Origin: an uncultured Ruminococcus sp.
GTDB taxonomy: Bacteria; Bacillota; Clostridia; Oscillospirales; Ruminococcaceae
DNA length: 64,000 nucleotides
Assembly: GCA_947624255.1 (NCBI GenBank)
Contig: CANQJO010000006.1
Span: 35,994-99,993 of the forward strand
Reading direction: 5' to 3'
The notes beneath the pieces are model-generated. The model had not been told where the DNA came from, searched no databases, and saw nothing but the letters and a program-made list of their open reading frames with translations. A program made the position numbers and the translations under genes. Positions 16,140 to 24,354 of the stretch are shown here, one piece after another; positions within the stretch are counted from its first letter, which is position 1, and the number at the start of each line of letters is the position of its first letter.

Positions 16140-17480
16140 ATGAGCTTGAAATCATCAACAAAAACAGATGTAAACACCACTGAGCTGGTTTTCACTATTG
16201 ATCCCGAAACCTTTGAAGCTGCCGTTGAAAAGGAATATCAGCGGCAGAAGAAAAATATCCGGATCAACGGATTCAGAAAGGGCAAGGTCTCTCGTAAGCT
16301 GGCTGAAAAAGAATTCGGAGAGCAGGCATTCTATGAGGGAGCGATCAATTCTCTCGTCGGACCGGAGGTAGAAGCCGGTGTTCGTGAAGAGGGACTTGAT
16401 CTTGTGGATACTCCCAACCTTGAGGTAAGCTCCATAAGCAAGACAGAGGGCGTTGAATTCAAGGCAGTATGTATCACAAAGCCTGTTGTCGAGATCTCCG
16501 GTTACAAGGGCATCAAGGCTGCAAAGATCGTCCGTGAGGTAACAGACGAGGACGTTGAAAAGCAGGTCGAAATGATAAGGAAAAAGAATGCACGTGTTGT
16601 CTCTGTTGACGACAGAGCTGCCCGGATGGATGACGAAGTCATCATCGACTTTGAGGGATTCTTCGGCGACGAGGCTTTTGAAGGAGGCAAGGGCGAGGAT
16701 CATCCGCTGCGTCTGGGAAGCGGTCAGTTTATCCCCGGATTTGAGGATCAGATAGTAGGTCACAATATCGGCGATGAATTTGATGTAAACGTTACTTTCC
16801 CCGAAGACTATCAGATGACAGACTATGCCGGCAAAGAGGCTGTCTTCAAGACGAAGCTCAAGGCTATCAGCTACGAGGAGCTTCCCGAGATCAACGATGA
16901 TCTCATAAAAGATGCTACGGAATTTGACACTGTCGATGAATATAAGGCTGACATCAGGGAAAAGCTTGAAGAGGCTGCCGTAAAACAGGCTGATGCCTCC
17001 TTTGAGAACTCCATCATGACACAGCTTATTGATAAGGTGGATTCTCCGATACCGAACTGTATGTTCGAGCAGAGAATAGATGCACTCGTGCGCTCATTTG
17101 ATCAGCAGCTCAGAAGTCAGGGAATGGATCTGAAAATGTACTTCCAATATACCGGAATGGATATGGATTCATTCAGAGAGACATACAGAGACAGAGCAGT
17201 CGGTGAGGTAAAGCTCCGCCTTGCGCTTGAAAAGATCGCCGAGATCGAGAATTTAGAGATCGGCGAAGATGAGATCAATGCAGGTCTTCAGGAGATAGCT
17301 GCTGCAAACAATGTTGACATTGAGGCAGTAAAGAGAGTTATCCCCGAGGCTGACTATGTTGAGGATCTCAAAGTGCAGAAAGCAGTTGATTTTGTTAAGG
17401 AAAACGCTGTTGTGGACAATACTCCCGTTGAGGAAAGCGCTGCTGAGGACAATGCTCCTGCTGAGGAAAGCGCAGAATAA
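16140..17480 (+). CDS. tig: Trigger factor
   Basis: 446 aa. A ribosome-bound chaperone and prolyl isomerase. The N-terminal domain has the ribosome-binding loop GFRKGKVSRKL; the middle is an FKBP-like domain (DDEVIIDFEGFFGDEAFEGG, IPGFEDQIVG); the rest is the helical C-terminal domain with an acidic Ala/Glu tail. ATG 16140 is chosen because GGAGG lies ten bases upstream; the in-frame ATG at 16122 directly precedes that site. clpP and clpX follow, the usual order. Confidence 0.96.
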   Translation: MSLKSSTKTDVNTTELVFTIDPETFEAAVEKEYQRQKKNIRINGFRKGKVSRKLAEKEFGEQAFYEGAINSLVGPEVEAGVREEGLDLVDTPNLEVSSISKTEGVEFKAVCITKPVVEISGYKGIKAAKIVREVTDEDVEKQVEMIRKKNARVVSVDDRAARMDDEVIIDFEGFFGDEAFEGGKGEDHPLRLGSGQFIPGFEDQIVGHNIGDEFDVNVTFPEDYQMTDYAGKEAVFKTKLKAISYEELPEINDDLIKDATEFDTVDEYKADIREKLEEAAVKQADASFENSIMTQLIDKVDSPIPNCMFEQRIDALVRSFDQQLRSQGMDLKMYFQYTGMDMDSFRETYRDRAVGEVKLRLALEKIAEIENLEIGEDEINAGLQEIAAANNVDIEAVKRVIPEADYVEDLKVQKAVDFVKENAVVDNTPVEESAAEDNAPAEESAE

Positions 17481-17494
17481 TACCAAGATACAAA

Positions 17495-17530
17495 GTTGTC
17501 CCACAAAGTTCACTGTGGGACAACACTTTT
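17495..17530 (+). terminator. Hairpin between tig and clpP
   Basis: Perfect 11-bp stem GTTGTCCCACA/TGTGGGACAAC (17495-17505, 17514-17524) followed by ACTTTT. It may end tig or only reduce readthrough into clpP. Confidence 0.75.
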
Positions 17531-17596
17531 AGAAATATGCAGCGACAGGATATGACAATATCCGTCATGCAGTCTGATAAGAAAGGGCGATGAAAT

Positions 17597-18184
17597 ATGA
17601 GCTTAGTACCATACGTTGTTGAACAGACCGGCCGTGGAGAGAGATCGTATGATATTTTCTCCAGACTTCTCAACGATAGGATAATAATGTTATCCGATCA
17701 GGTGAATGACACTACCGCAAGCCTTGTGGTGGCACAGCTTCTGTACCTTGAAAGTCAGGATTCCGAAAAGGACGTTTCACTTTATATAAACAGCCCCGGC
17801 GGATCTATTACTTCCGGAATGGCAATATATGACACGATGCAGTATATCAAATGCGATGTATCAACGATATGTATCGGTATGGCTGCATCTATGGGAGCAT
17901 TTCTTCTTGCCGCAGGAGCAAAGGGTAAGCGTATAGCACTTCCCAACAGCGAGATAATGATACATCAGCCGCTTATTTCGGGAGGACTTTCGGGTCAGTG
18001 TACTGATATAAAGATACATTCGGACCACCTCCTGAAAACAAGACAGCGTATGAATGAAATGCTTGCCGAAAATACAGGCAAGCCGCTGGAGCAGATACAG
18101 ATCGACACTGAGCGTGATAACTACATGACAGCTCAGGAGGCACTTGAATACGGCTTGATCGACAAGGTCTTAGCAAAAAGGTAA
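17597..18184 (+). CDS. clpP: ATP-dependent Clp protease proteolytic subunit
   Basis: 195 aa. Serine peptidase that forms the ClpP chamber. Ser in [14 protein letters not shown], His in [10 protein letters not shown] and the later Asp in ERDNYMT region are as expected; [19 protein letters not shown] is the usual start. It should serve both ClpX (next gene) and the ClpC-like ATPase at 19996. Confidence 0.97.
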   Translation: MSLVPYVVEQTGRGERSYDIFSRLLNDRIIMLSDQVNDTTASLVVAQLLYLESQDSEKDVSLYINSPGGSITSGMAIYDTMQYIKCDVSTICIGMAASMGAFLLAAGAKGKRIALPNSEIMIHQPLISGGLSGQCTDIKIHSDHLLKTRQRMNEMLAENTGKPLEQIQIDTERDNYMTAQEALEYGLIDKVLAKR

Positions 18185-18199
18185 AGGCAGGTCATTTAC

Positions 18200-19492
18200 A
18201 TGGTTGAAAATTTCAAGTCATGCAGTTTCTGCGGAAAGGGCGAGAACAAAGTTCACAGTATGTTTTCTGCCGGTTCTGCGAATATATGCGATGAATGTGT
18301 ATGTTACTGCTATGAGATGATTTTCGGAACAGGTACTAAGCAGCAGAGAAGGACTTCCAAAAAGAAAGACGGAGAGTCCGTGCTTTCGGCAGAAAATCTT
18401 CTCAAACCTGTTGAGATCAAGAATTTTCTTGATGAATACGTTATAGGACAGGACGAGGCAAAGATATCGCTTTCCGTAGCTGTATATAATCATTACAAGC
18501 GTATACTCAGTCAGGAGGAGCAGGGCAAAAACGGTGAAAAAGATGACAGCGTGGAGCTTCAGAAGAGCAATGTGCTGCTGCTCGGACCTACGGGCGTGGG
18601 AAAGACGTTTCTTGCCCAGACGCTTGCAAAGCTGCTGAAAGTTCCTTTTGCAATTGCAGATGCAACGACTATCACAGAGGCAGGATATGTGGGTGACGAT
18701 GTTGAAAACGTTCTGCTCAGGCTGATACAGGCTGCTGACTTCGATATCAAGGCTGCTGAAAAGGGAATAATCTATATTGATGAGATCGACAAGATCGCAA
18801 GAAAATCCGAAAACACCTCACTTACACGTGATGTAAGCGGTGAGGGAGTTCAGCAGGCGCTTTTGAAGATCGTTGAGGGAACGGTTTCAAATGTACCTCC
18901 GCAGGGCGGCAGAAAGCATCCCAATCAGGAGGTAATTCAGATAAATACCAAGAATATCCTGTTTATTTGCGGCGGAGCTTTTGACGGGCTTGAAAAGCAG
19001 ATACAAAAGCGTATCGGTAAAGCTCCCATCGGTTTTGGCGGCGAGATAAAGACTCACAAGGAAGAAAAGAATAATATTTTCAAGAAAGTCATTCCGAAAG
19101 ATCTTGTAAAATTCGGAATGGTTCCCGAATTTGTGGGAAGACTTCCCGTGATAACCGTCCTTGAAGAGCTTGATGAAAACGCACTCATAAAGATACTCAC
19201 AGAGCCTAAGAATGCCATTGTGAAGCAGTATAAGAAACTCTTTGAGTATGATGATATAGAGCTTGAGATCGAGGACGAGGCTCTTGCAGAGATCGCACGA
19301 AAGGCAATAGCTCAGAAAACAGGCGCAAGAGGTCTTCGCTCGATACTTGAGGGCGTTCTCATGAATACGATGTATCTTGTGCCGTCAGACGGCTCTATAG
19401 CAAGGGTAACTGTCACCGCTGACTGCGTGAACGGTAATTCACAGCCGATACTGACAAACCGCAGAAACAAGACGGTAAAACTCTCTGTATAA
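18200..19492 (+). CDS. clpX: Clp protease ATP-binding subunit ClpX
   Basis: 430 aa. Unfoldase that feeds proteins to ClpP. The N-terminal zinc domain has four Cys (CSFCGK...CDECV), Walker A is GPTGVGKTF, Walker [11 protein letters not shown], and the ClpP-docking IGF loop is seen as PIGFGG. Ends in a bidirectional hairpin terminator. Confidence 0.97.
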   Translation: MVENFKSCSFCGKGENKVHSMFSAGSANICDECVCYCYEMIFGTGTKQQRRTSKKKDGESVLSAENLLKPVEIKNFLDEYVIGQDEAKISLSVAVYNHYKRILSQEEQGKNGEKDDSVELQKSNVLLLGPTGVGKTFLAQTLAKLLKVPFAIADATTITEAGYVGDDVENVLLRLIQAADFDIKAAEKGIIYIDEIDKIARKSENTSLTRDVSGEGVQQALLKIVEGTVSNVPPQGGRKHPNQEVIQINTKNILFICGGAFDGLEKQIQKRIGKAPIGFGGEIKTHKEEKNNIFKKVIPKDLVKFGMVPEFVGRLPVITVLEELDENALIKILTEPKNAIVKQYKKLFEYDDIELEIEDEALAEIARKAIAQKTGARGLRSILEGVLMNTMYLVPSDGSIARVTVTADCVNGNSQPILTNRRNKTVKLSV

Positions 19493-19506
19493 ATAACATA
19501 CTATAA

Positions 19507-19544
19507 AAGGACTCTGAATAAGTGTGTACAGAGTCCTTTTTTTT
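19507..19544 (+). terminator. Terminator of clpX, probably bidirectional
   Basis: AAGGACTCTG/CAGAGTCCTT (19507-19516, 19529-19538) followed by a T8 run on the plus strand and TTTT on the minus strand, so it can also serve the small leftward gene at 19615. Confidence 0.9.
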
Positions 19545-19550
19545 GTTGTT

Positions 19551-19582
19551 GCTCCTGTGAACTTCTGAAAGCTCACAGGAGC
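19551..19582. repeat. Inverted repeat between clpX and the small Cys/Asn-rich gene
   Basis: GCTCCTGTGA (19551-19560) pairs perfectly with TCACAGGAGC (19573-19582). It has no T-run on either side and lies between two convergent genes. Confidence 0.5.
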
Positions 19583-19614
19583 AGCTCTTGAGGTATGCAG
19601 CGCTGCTTAGGAGA

Positions 19615-19761
19615 TCAGCATCCGCAGTTGTTGTTTCCGCAGCCGCATCCGCAGTCGTTATCACTGTTGTTGCCGTTGCAGCCGCAGCAGAGAATGATGA
19701 AGAGAAGGATCACAAGAATGATGCACCAGCAGTTGTTTCCGCCAAAGTTTGAGTTACACAT
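19615..19761 (-). CDS. Tiny Cys/Asn/Gly-rich membrane peptide
   Basis: 48 aa, below usual gene-calling size. It starts MCNSNFGGNNCWC, has one hydrophobic stretch (IILVILLFIILCC) and ends in a tail of alternating Cys, Gly and Asn (CGCGCGNNNCGC), 11 Cys in total. An excellent ribosome site (AAGGAG) lies eight bases before the ATG, and it has its own space between clpX and clpC with terminators. It resembles the small YjcZ/sporulation-type membrane peptides in general layout only; no family is assigned. The Cys-rich tail could bind metal or form disulfides. Confidence 0.75.
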   Translation of the reverse strand: MCNSNFGGNNCWCIILVILLFIILCCGCNGNNSDNDCGCGCGNNNCGC

Positions 19762-19947
19762 AAAAAACACTCCTTAAAGAAAATGTATTTGAAACGCTCT
19801 TTCTGCGCCTCATGTTACATAGTATGCCGTACGGAAAAAAGTGTTACAGAATATGGAACGGGATCAAGTTAAAAAATAAAAATATATTGCCGCCGACAGT
19901 GTTCGCTGCCCGGCGACATTTTTTCCGGTGTATTTCACACTCGTTTG

Positions 19948-19956
19948 TGGTACAAT
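19948..19956 (+). promoter_or_regulatory. Extended -10 promoter of the clpC-like gene
   Basis: TGG-TACAAT, 40 bases before the start; no good -35. Upstream (19888-19925) an imperfect GC-rich hairpin TGCCGCCG/CGGCGACA is followed by TTTTTT and may be a terminator. Confidence 0.45.
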
Positions 19957-19995
19957 ATAAAGGATCAATTTCGCTGTACGAGAGGAGCGCATTAA

Positions 19996-22341
19996 ATGAA
20001 CAAGGAAAAGTTTACGGAAAAATCGGTGAGGCTCGTTGCCAATGCGGTCAGGCTTGCTTCGGGACTGGGGCACACATATGTGGGGAGCGAGCATATCCTG
20101 CTTGCTTTGAGTGACGATGATACTGTTGAAGCAGCTAATATCCTTGTAGAAAACGGTGTTGCATATGACGATCTGCGGCAGGAGATAGTAATTGTTGTGG
20201 GCGAGGGTGCTCCGACCTCACTGAATCAGAGATACCTCACTCCCGAAAGCAGACGCATTCTTGATGATGCCTGTAGGATAGCAGCCGGCTCAAAAAAGAA
20301 ACAGGCAGCTCCGGAGCACATTCTTGCAGCCATTATACGTGACACCTCATGCTTTGCTTTCAGCCTTATAAAAAAGGTCGGAGGCAGTCTTACGGGGTTA
20401 TGTGCGGCTCTTGAGATAATAGATTCCGATGAGCTGCGTGCCGAGCTTTATGCGAGCGTAAAGCCGAGAGCCTCAAATCTTCCGCATCTTTTCAAGTATG
20501 GCAGAAATCTCACGGATATCGTTTCACTGAAAAAGAACGATCCTCTTATCGGCAGAAGCAAGGAGGTCGAACGGGTTTTGCAAGTCCTCTCACGGCGGAA
20601 TAAAAATAATCCCTGCCTTATAGGAGAGGCAGGGGTCGGAAAAACTGCTATCGTTGAGGGCGTTGCTGAGCTTTTTGCCCGAAATCTCGTTCCCGATCCG
20701 CTGAAAAACAAATTTATATTTGCTCTTGACCTTGCCTCTATGGTATCGGGAGCTAAATACCGCGGAGACTTTGAGGAACGCATAAAGGGCTGTATCGAGG
20801 AGGCGATCAAGGCAGGGAATATCATACTCTTTATTGATGAGATCCACACTATCGTAGGTGCAGGAGCTACCGAAGGCTCGATAGATGCGGCAAACATAAT
20901 GAAGCCGCAGCTTGCAAGAGGAGAGCTTCGCATTATCGGTGCGACAACGTTTGATGAGTATAAGAGATCCATCGAAAAAGATCCTGCGCTTGAAAGGCGG
21001 TTTCAGCCGATCAATGTCTGCGAACCGGGAGTGGCAGGCTGCATCGAGATAATAAAAGGCTTGAAAAGCAGTTATGAGAGCTTTCACGGAATATCAATAA
21101 GCAATGATATCATCGAAAAGACGGTAAAAATGTCGGTGAGATATATCTCTGACCGCTGTCTTCCCGATAAGGCGATAGATGTGCTTGATGAAGCCTGCGC
21201 CTGCGCTAAGCTCCGCCGGAGCAACGGAATATCAAAGGATTCGGAGTATATCGACCTCAGCAAAAAGGGCGTCAGTCTCTCTGACCTCAGCAGTATGATC
21301 AACCGAGAGGAGCTTTGTCTGACTGAGGAAGACCTGATGTCGGTGATATCGGTAAGAACAGGTATTCCCCTTGCTCAGATAACTCAGGACGATGCGGACG
21401 GAATTGAAAACCTCGGAAAGCGGCTCTCGGAGAAGGTCGTTGGGCATGACTATGCTGTCCGCAAGATCACGGAGGCTATATGCAGAGCAAGATCCGGTCT
21501 GAGAGACAGCCGGCGTCCCACAGCGTCATTTCTTTTTGCAGGGCCGACGGGTGTGGGAAAGACAGAGCTTGCAAAGGCTCTTACGGAGTGCTTTTACGGC
21601 TCGGAGAATGATCTCATAAGGGTAGATATGTCAGAATATATGGAGAAACATTCCGTATCAAAGCTCATCGGTGCGCCTCCGGGATATGCGGGATATAACG
21701 AGACGAGCGGCAATCTCTGCGAAAGGGTAAGGAGAAATCCCTATTCACTTATATTATTTGACGAAATAGAAAAGGCAGATCGGGAGGTGCTGAATCTTCT
21801 GCTGCAAATACTCGATGAGGGCATACTCACGGATTCCTCTATGAAGCGTGTGAGTTTCAAAAACTGTATAATAATCATGACCTCCAATGCAGGCGCACGA
21901 GAGATCGGCAGCGGAGCGTCACTCGGTTTCACAGGAGATAAGGATAAAACCGAGCATGAGAGAGTCCTCACGGAGATAAGAAAAATGTTCTCGCCCGAAT
22001 TTGTCAACAGGATAGATGAGATAGTGGTGTTCCGTCAGCTTGAACACAGCGATCTTGTGCAGATCAGCAGGATAATGCTTGATGATCTGAAAAAGCGTGC
22101 CGGGGAGATAGGCATAAGGATATCCTATTCTCCGGAGGTGGCGGAAGCTGTGGCAGGATCAAAAGAGACTGACAGATACGGTGCTCGTCCCATAAGGCGC
22201 AGAGTTACCGAGCTGATCGAAAACGATCTTGCACAGCTTATCGTCAGCTCACGTGTTTGCAGCGGTCAAAGCATAATGATAGACGTATACAACAGCAAGA
22301 TAAGAATCCATGCAACCGATCCCGAACCTATCTGCATATGA
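19996..22341 (+). CDS. clpC: ClpC-like double AAA+ unfoldase with short middle region
   Basis: 781 aa. Two Clp_N repeats (residues 5-145), a first AAA domain (Walker A GEAGVGKTA), a second AAA domain (GPTGVGKTE) and the C-terminal D2-small domain. A ClpP-docking loop of the LGF type (ASLGFTGDK) supports work with ClpP. Between the domains, where ClpC has a coiled coil and a UVR motif of about 90 residues, there are only some 50 residues (SNGISKDSEYIDLSKKG...), so the M-domain that binds adaptors such as MecA seems absent or strongly reduced. It could be called ClpA-like on that ground. Single gene, convergent with pyrE. Confidence 0.88.
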   Translation: MNKEKFTEKSVRLVANAVRLASGLGHTYVGSEHILLALSDDDTVEAANILVENGVAYDDLRQEIVIVVGEGAPTSLNQRYLTPESRRILDDACRIAAGSKKKQAAPEHILAAIIRDTSCFAFSLIKKVGGSLTGLCAALEIIDSDELRAELYASVKPRASNLPHLFKYGRNLTDIVSLKKNDPLIGRSKEVERVLQVLSRRNKNNPCLIGEAGVGKTAIVEGVAELFARNLVPDPLKNKFIFALDLASMVSGAKYRGDFEERIKGCIEEAIKAGNIILFIDEIHTIVGAGATEGSIDAANIMKPQLARGELRIIGATTFDEYKRSIEKDPALERRFQPINVCEPGVAGCIEIIKGLKSSYESFHGISISNDIIEKTVKMSVRYISDRCLPDKAIDVLDEACACAKLRRSNGISKDSEYIDLSKKGVSLSDLSSMINREELCLTEEDLMSVISVRTGIPLAQITQDDADGIENLGKRLSEKVVGHDYAVRKITEAICRARSGLRDSRRPTASFLFAGPTGVGKTELAKALTECFYGSENDLIRVDMSEYMEKHSVSKLIGAPPGYAGYNETSGNLCERVRRNPYSLILFDEIEKADREVLNLLLQILDEGILTDSSMKRVSFKNCIIIMTSNAGAREIGSGASLGFTGDKDKTEHERVLTEIRKMFSPEFVNRIDEIVVFRQLEHSDLVQISRIMLDDLKKRAGEIGIRISYSPEVAEAVAGSKETDRYGARPIRRRVTELIENDLAQLIVSSRVCSGQSIMIDVYNSKIRIHATDPEPICI

Positions 22342-22372
22342 ATCCTTTTGAAATAATATTTTTACAGATCGC

Positions 22373-23023
22373 CTATACACCGTATTTTTCACGGTATTCA
22401 AGCATTTTGCCGAGATATTCCGTACCGGGAACTATCTTATCACGGATAGCCTCAATGATATCCTCTATCGTCACTATAGAGTATACGGTGACACCAAAGT
22501 CACGCTTGACCTCCTGAACAGCAGAAAGCTCTCCCGTGCCTTTTTCCATGCGGTCAACGGTTATGACCATGCCGGTAATATCGACATCAGCGGCAGCCTT
22601 CAGTTTAGGCATAGATTCTCTGAGCGCCTTGCCGGAGGTCATAACATCGTCGATGATAATTACTTTTTCTCCGTCGGTGAGTTTTTTCCCTACGAACATA
22701 CCGCCCTCGCCGTGATCCTTAGCTTCTTTTCTGTCGAAGCAGTACGATGTGTCGATGCCGAATTTGTTGCTGAGAGCCACAACTGCGGACACTGCAAGGG
22801 GGATACCCTTATATGCAGGACCGAAGAGAGTATCGGCAGGGATATTGTTTTCGTGAATGCACTCTGCGTAATATTCGCCGAGTTTAGCAAGCTGAGAGCC
22901 TGTTTTATAGTTGCCGCAGTTGATGAAGTAGGGAGCTTTTCTGCCGCTTTTCAGCGTAAAATCTCCAAAGGTGAGAACACCGCAGTCAACCATGAATTTA
23001 ATGAAACTTTCTTTGTAGGTCAT
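22373..23023 (-). CDS. pyrE: Orotate phosphoribosyltransferase
   Basis: 216 aa. It joins orotate to PRPP in de novo pyrimidine synthesis. The PRPP loop VIIIDDVMTSGKA and the flexible catalytic loop KEAKDHGEGG are present; FTLKSGRKAPYFINCG is the usual N-terminal substrate region. ATG 23023 is chosen because GGAGGAAATATC precedes it; the frame extends to 23062 but with no ribosome site. It stands alone rather than in a pyr operon. A leader of about 80 bases separates it from the promoter. Confidence 0.95.
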   Translation of the reverse strand: MTYKESFIKFMVDCGVLTFGDFTLKSGRKAPYFINCGNYKTGSQLAKLGEYYAECIHENNIPADTLFGPAYKGIPLAVSAVVALSNKFGIDTSYCFDRKEAKDHGEGGMFVGKKLTDGEKVIIIDDVMTSGKALRESMPKLKAAADVDITGMVITVDRMEKGTGELSAVQEVKRDFGVTVYSIVTIEDIIEAIRDKIVPGTEYLGKMLEYREKYGV

Positions 23024-23112
23024 GATATTTCCTCCACCGGTATAAAATACTTTAAGCAGCACCGCATATCCTGATGATGCAGAATTTGTCCGCTTAAATC
23101 ATCTGTTATATT

Positions 23113-23141
23113 ATTGTAACACATATCGTGAAATTTTGCAA
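23113..23141 (-). promoter_or_regulatory. Promoter of pyrE
   Basis: Minus strand TTGCAA (23136-23141), 17-base spacer, TACAAT (23113-23118). Divergent from the promoter at 23176. Confidence 0.75.
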
Positions 23142-23175
23142 GTATAAAAAAGTTGCACAAATCATCGCAAACATC

Positions 23176-23204
23176 TTGCAAATAAGAAAAAAATAGGTTA
23201 TAAT
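23176..23204 (+). promoter_or_regulatory. Promoter of the SGNH-like membrane protein gene
   Basis: TTGCAA (23176-23181), 17-base spacer, TATAAT (23199-23204). Confidence 0.85.
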
Positions 23205-23269
23205 AGATTGTGAGCGATCCTGTCTGAAGGATCGGATATATCACGACAACGATCTTATGGAGTTTTAAT

Positions 23270-24115
23270 ATGGCTAAAAAATCTAAAAATGTACGGCGGA
23301 TCTCTAACAAAAAGCGTGGAAGACCAAGAGTCCGGTTTAATTTTATGGTTATCATTATTATTTTCGCACTGACATTTCTGGGAATATTCGGTTTATATAT
23401 GCTGCGTGCCAATCTTGAGGGGGATTTTGTTCCCGATGAAAGCAAGGATACATCATCGGTAACGACTACCGCCTCGCCTGCGGTCACGATACAGCCCTCC
23501 GAGGCTCAGTCTCAGCCTGCACAGCCAAATGAGCCGATCTATCCTGTGCCGGAATCTCAGGCGGCTGATATCTCGTATTTCGAGAATTGCTGCATGATAA
23601 CGGACAGCACTCTCCTTGAGATGTCAAAGCAAAACGGCTTCATGGAGGTTCTGGGCAACGACCGTCTCAATGCTCTTAACTGCGGAAATACGGCGATATC
23701 CTCGTCATACGGAACAATGCCTGCTTATGAGATCATGAAGATCAAAAAGCCGATGAATGTTTATATCATGCTGGGAAGTGATCTGGGAGTATCCTCTACA
23801 GATGAAATGATAGCCGCATATTCCAATCTTGTGACGAATCTCCACAATGCGCAGCCCGATACGAAAATTTATATCATGCAGCTTCCGCCTGTGACAGCTT
23901 CTGATGTAACGCTTTCAAATGACACGATAAACGACTACAACAGCAGGCTCATGGATATGGCTAAGAAGATAGGCGTTTACTGTATAGATACAAATACGGC
24001 TCTGAAAAAATCCGACGGAACGCTTGCTGATGAGTATTGGTCGGCAGAAAACGGCACTCTTACCGATGCGGCGTACAAGGCAATAAGCGGATATATCCTC
24101 ACACATACGGCTTGA
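23270..24115 (+). CDS. Membrane-anchored SGNH/GDSL-like protein
   Basis: 281 aa. A basic cytoplasmic head (about 25 residues) precedes one membrane segment (FMVIIIIFALTFLGIFGLYML), a Thr/Pro/Gln/Ser-rich linker, and an extracellular domain of about 185 residues. That domain has the order of an SGNH hydrolase, with CCMITDSTLLEM in the place of the GDS motif, YIMLGSDLG in the place of GxND, and an ending where Asp and His usually sit. The usual residues are not all preserved, so activity is doubtful. Relatives de-acetylate or bind cell-wall glycans. It has its own promoter and a strong terminator. Confidence 0.65.
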   Translation: MAKKSKNVRRISNKKRGRPRVRFNFMVIIIIFALTFLGIFGLYMLRANLEGDFVPDESKDTSSVTTTASPAVTIQPSEAQSQPAQPNEPIYPVPESQAADISYFENCCMITDSTLLEMSKQNGFMEVLGNDRLNALNCGNTAISSSYGTMPAYEIMKIKKPMNVYIMLGSDLGVSSTDEMIAAYSNLVTNLHNAQPDTKIYIMQLPPVTASDVTLSNDTINDYNSRLMDMAKKIGVYCIDTNTALKKSDGTLADEYWSAENGTLTDAAYKAISGYILTHTA

Positions 24116-24126
24116 ATCAACAACCG

Positions 24127-24160
24127 GCACACCACAATATATTGTGGTGTGCTCCTTTTT
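24127..24160 (+). terminator. Palindromic terminator after the SGNH-like gene
   Basis: 26-bp perfect palindrome GCACACCACAAT/ATTGTGGTGTGC around a TA core (24127-24152) followed by TCCTTTTTT. Its centre CACAATATATTGTG also looks like an NrdR box. Confidence 0.85.
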
Positions 24161-24271
24161 TGAGCAGGAGCTCCAAAATATGGCGATATTTCGCAAAATA
24201 CGGGGTTTTAATATGCAATATGAACAAAGTTTTGTATACATTTCACCTTGTATATTGTCGAATATTGCTAA

Positions 24272-24300
24272 TTGACAAGCGGCTGTATTTGGATTATACT
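24272..24300 (+). promoter_or_regulatory. Promoter of nrdDG
   Basis: TTGACA (24272-24277), 17-base spacer, TATACT (24295-24300). Confidence 0.88.
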
Positions 24301-24322
24301 TATATAGAACGTTTTGGACGAA

Positions 24323-24338
24323 ACACTATATATTGTGG
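24323..24338 (+). promoter_or_regulatory. NrdR box in the nrdD leader
   Basis: ACACTATATATTGTGG fits the NrdR operator consensus (ACAC-ATAT-TTGTG type) and sits about 20 bases past the -10, next to the ribosome site GGAGGT. NrdR represses ribonucleotide reductase genes when dATP is high. Boxes normally come in pairs; a weaker match ACCTTGTATATTGTCG lies at 24245-24260, upstream of the -35. Confidence 0.65.
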
Positions 24339-24354
24339 TGGAGGTAATACAGAA

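Noticed and set aside
24245..24338. Two NrdR boxes acting as a standard pair
   Set aside because: The centres are about 78 bases apart, far more than usual pairs, and the upstream match is weak; only the 24323 box is called.
24037..24354. N-terminal extension of nrdD
   Set aside because: It would cross the preceding terminator, the promoter and the NrdR box; the ATP-cone starts at 24355.
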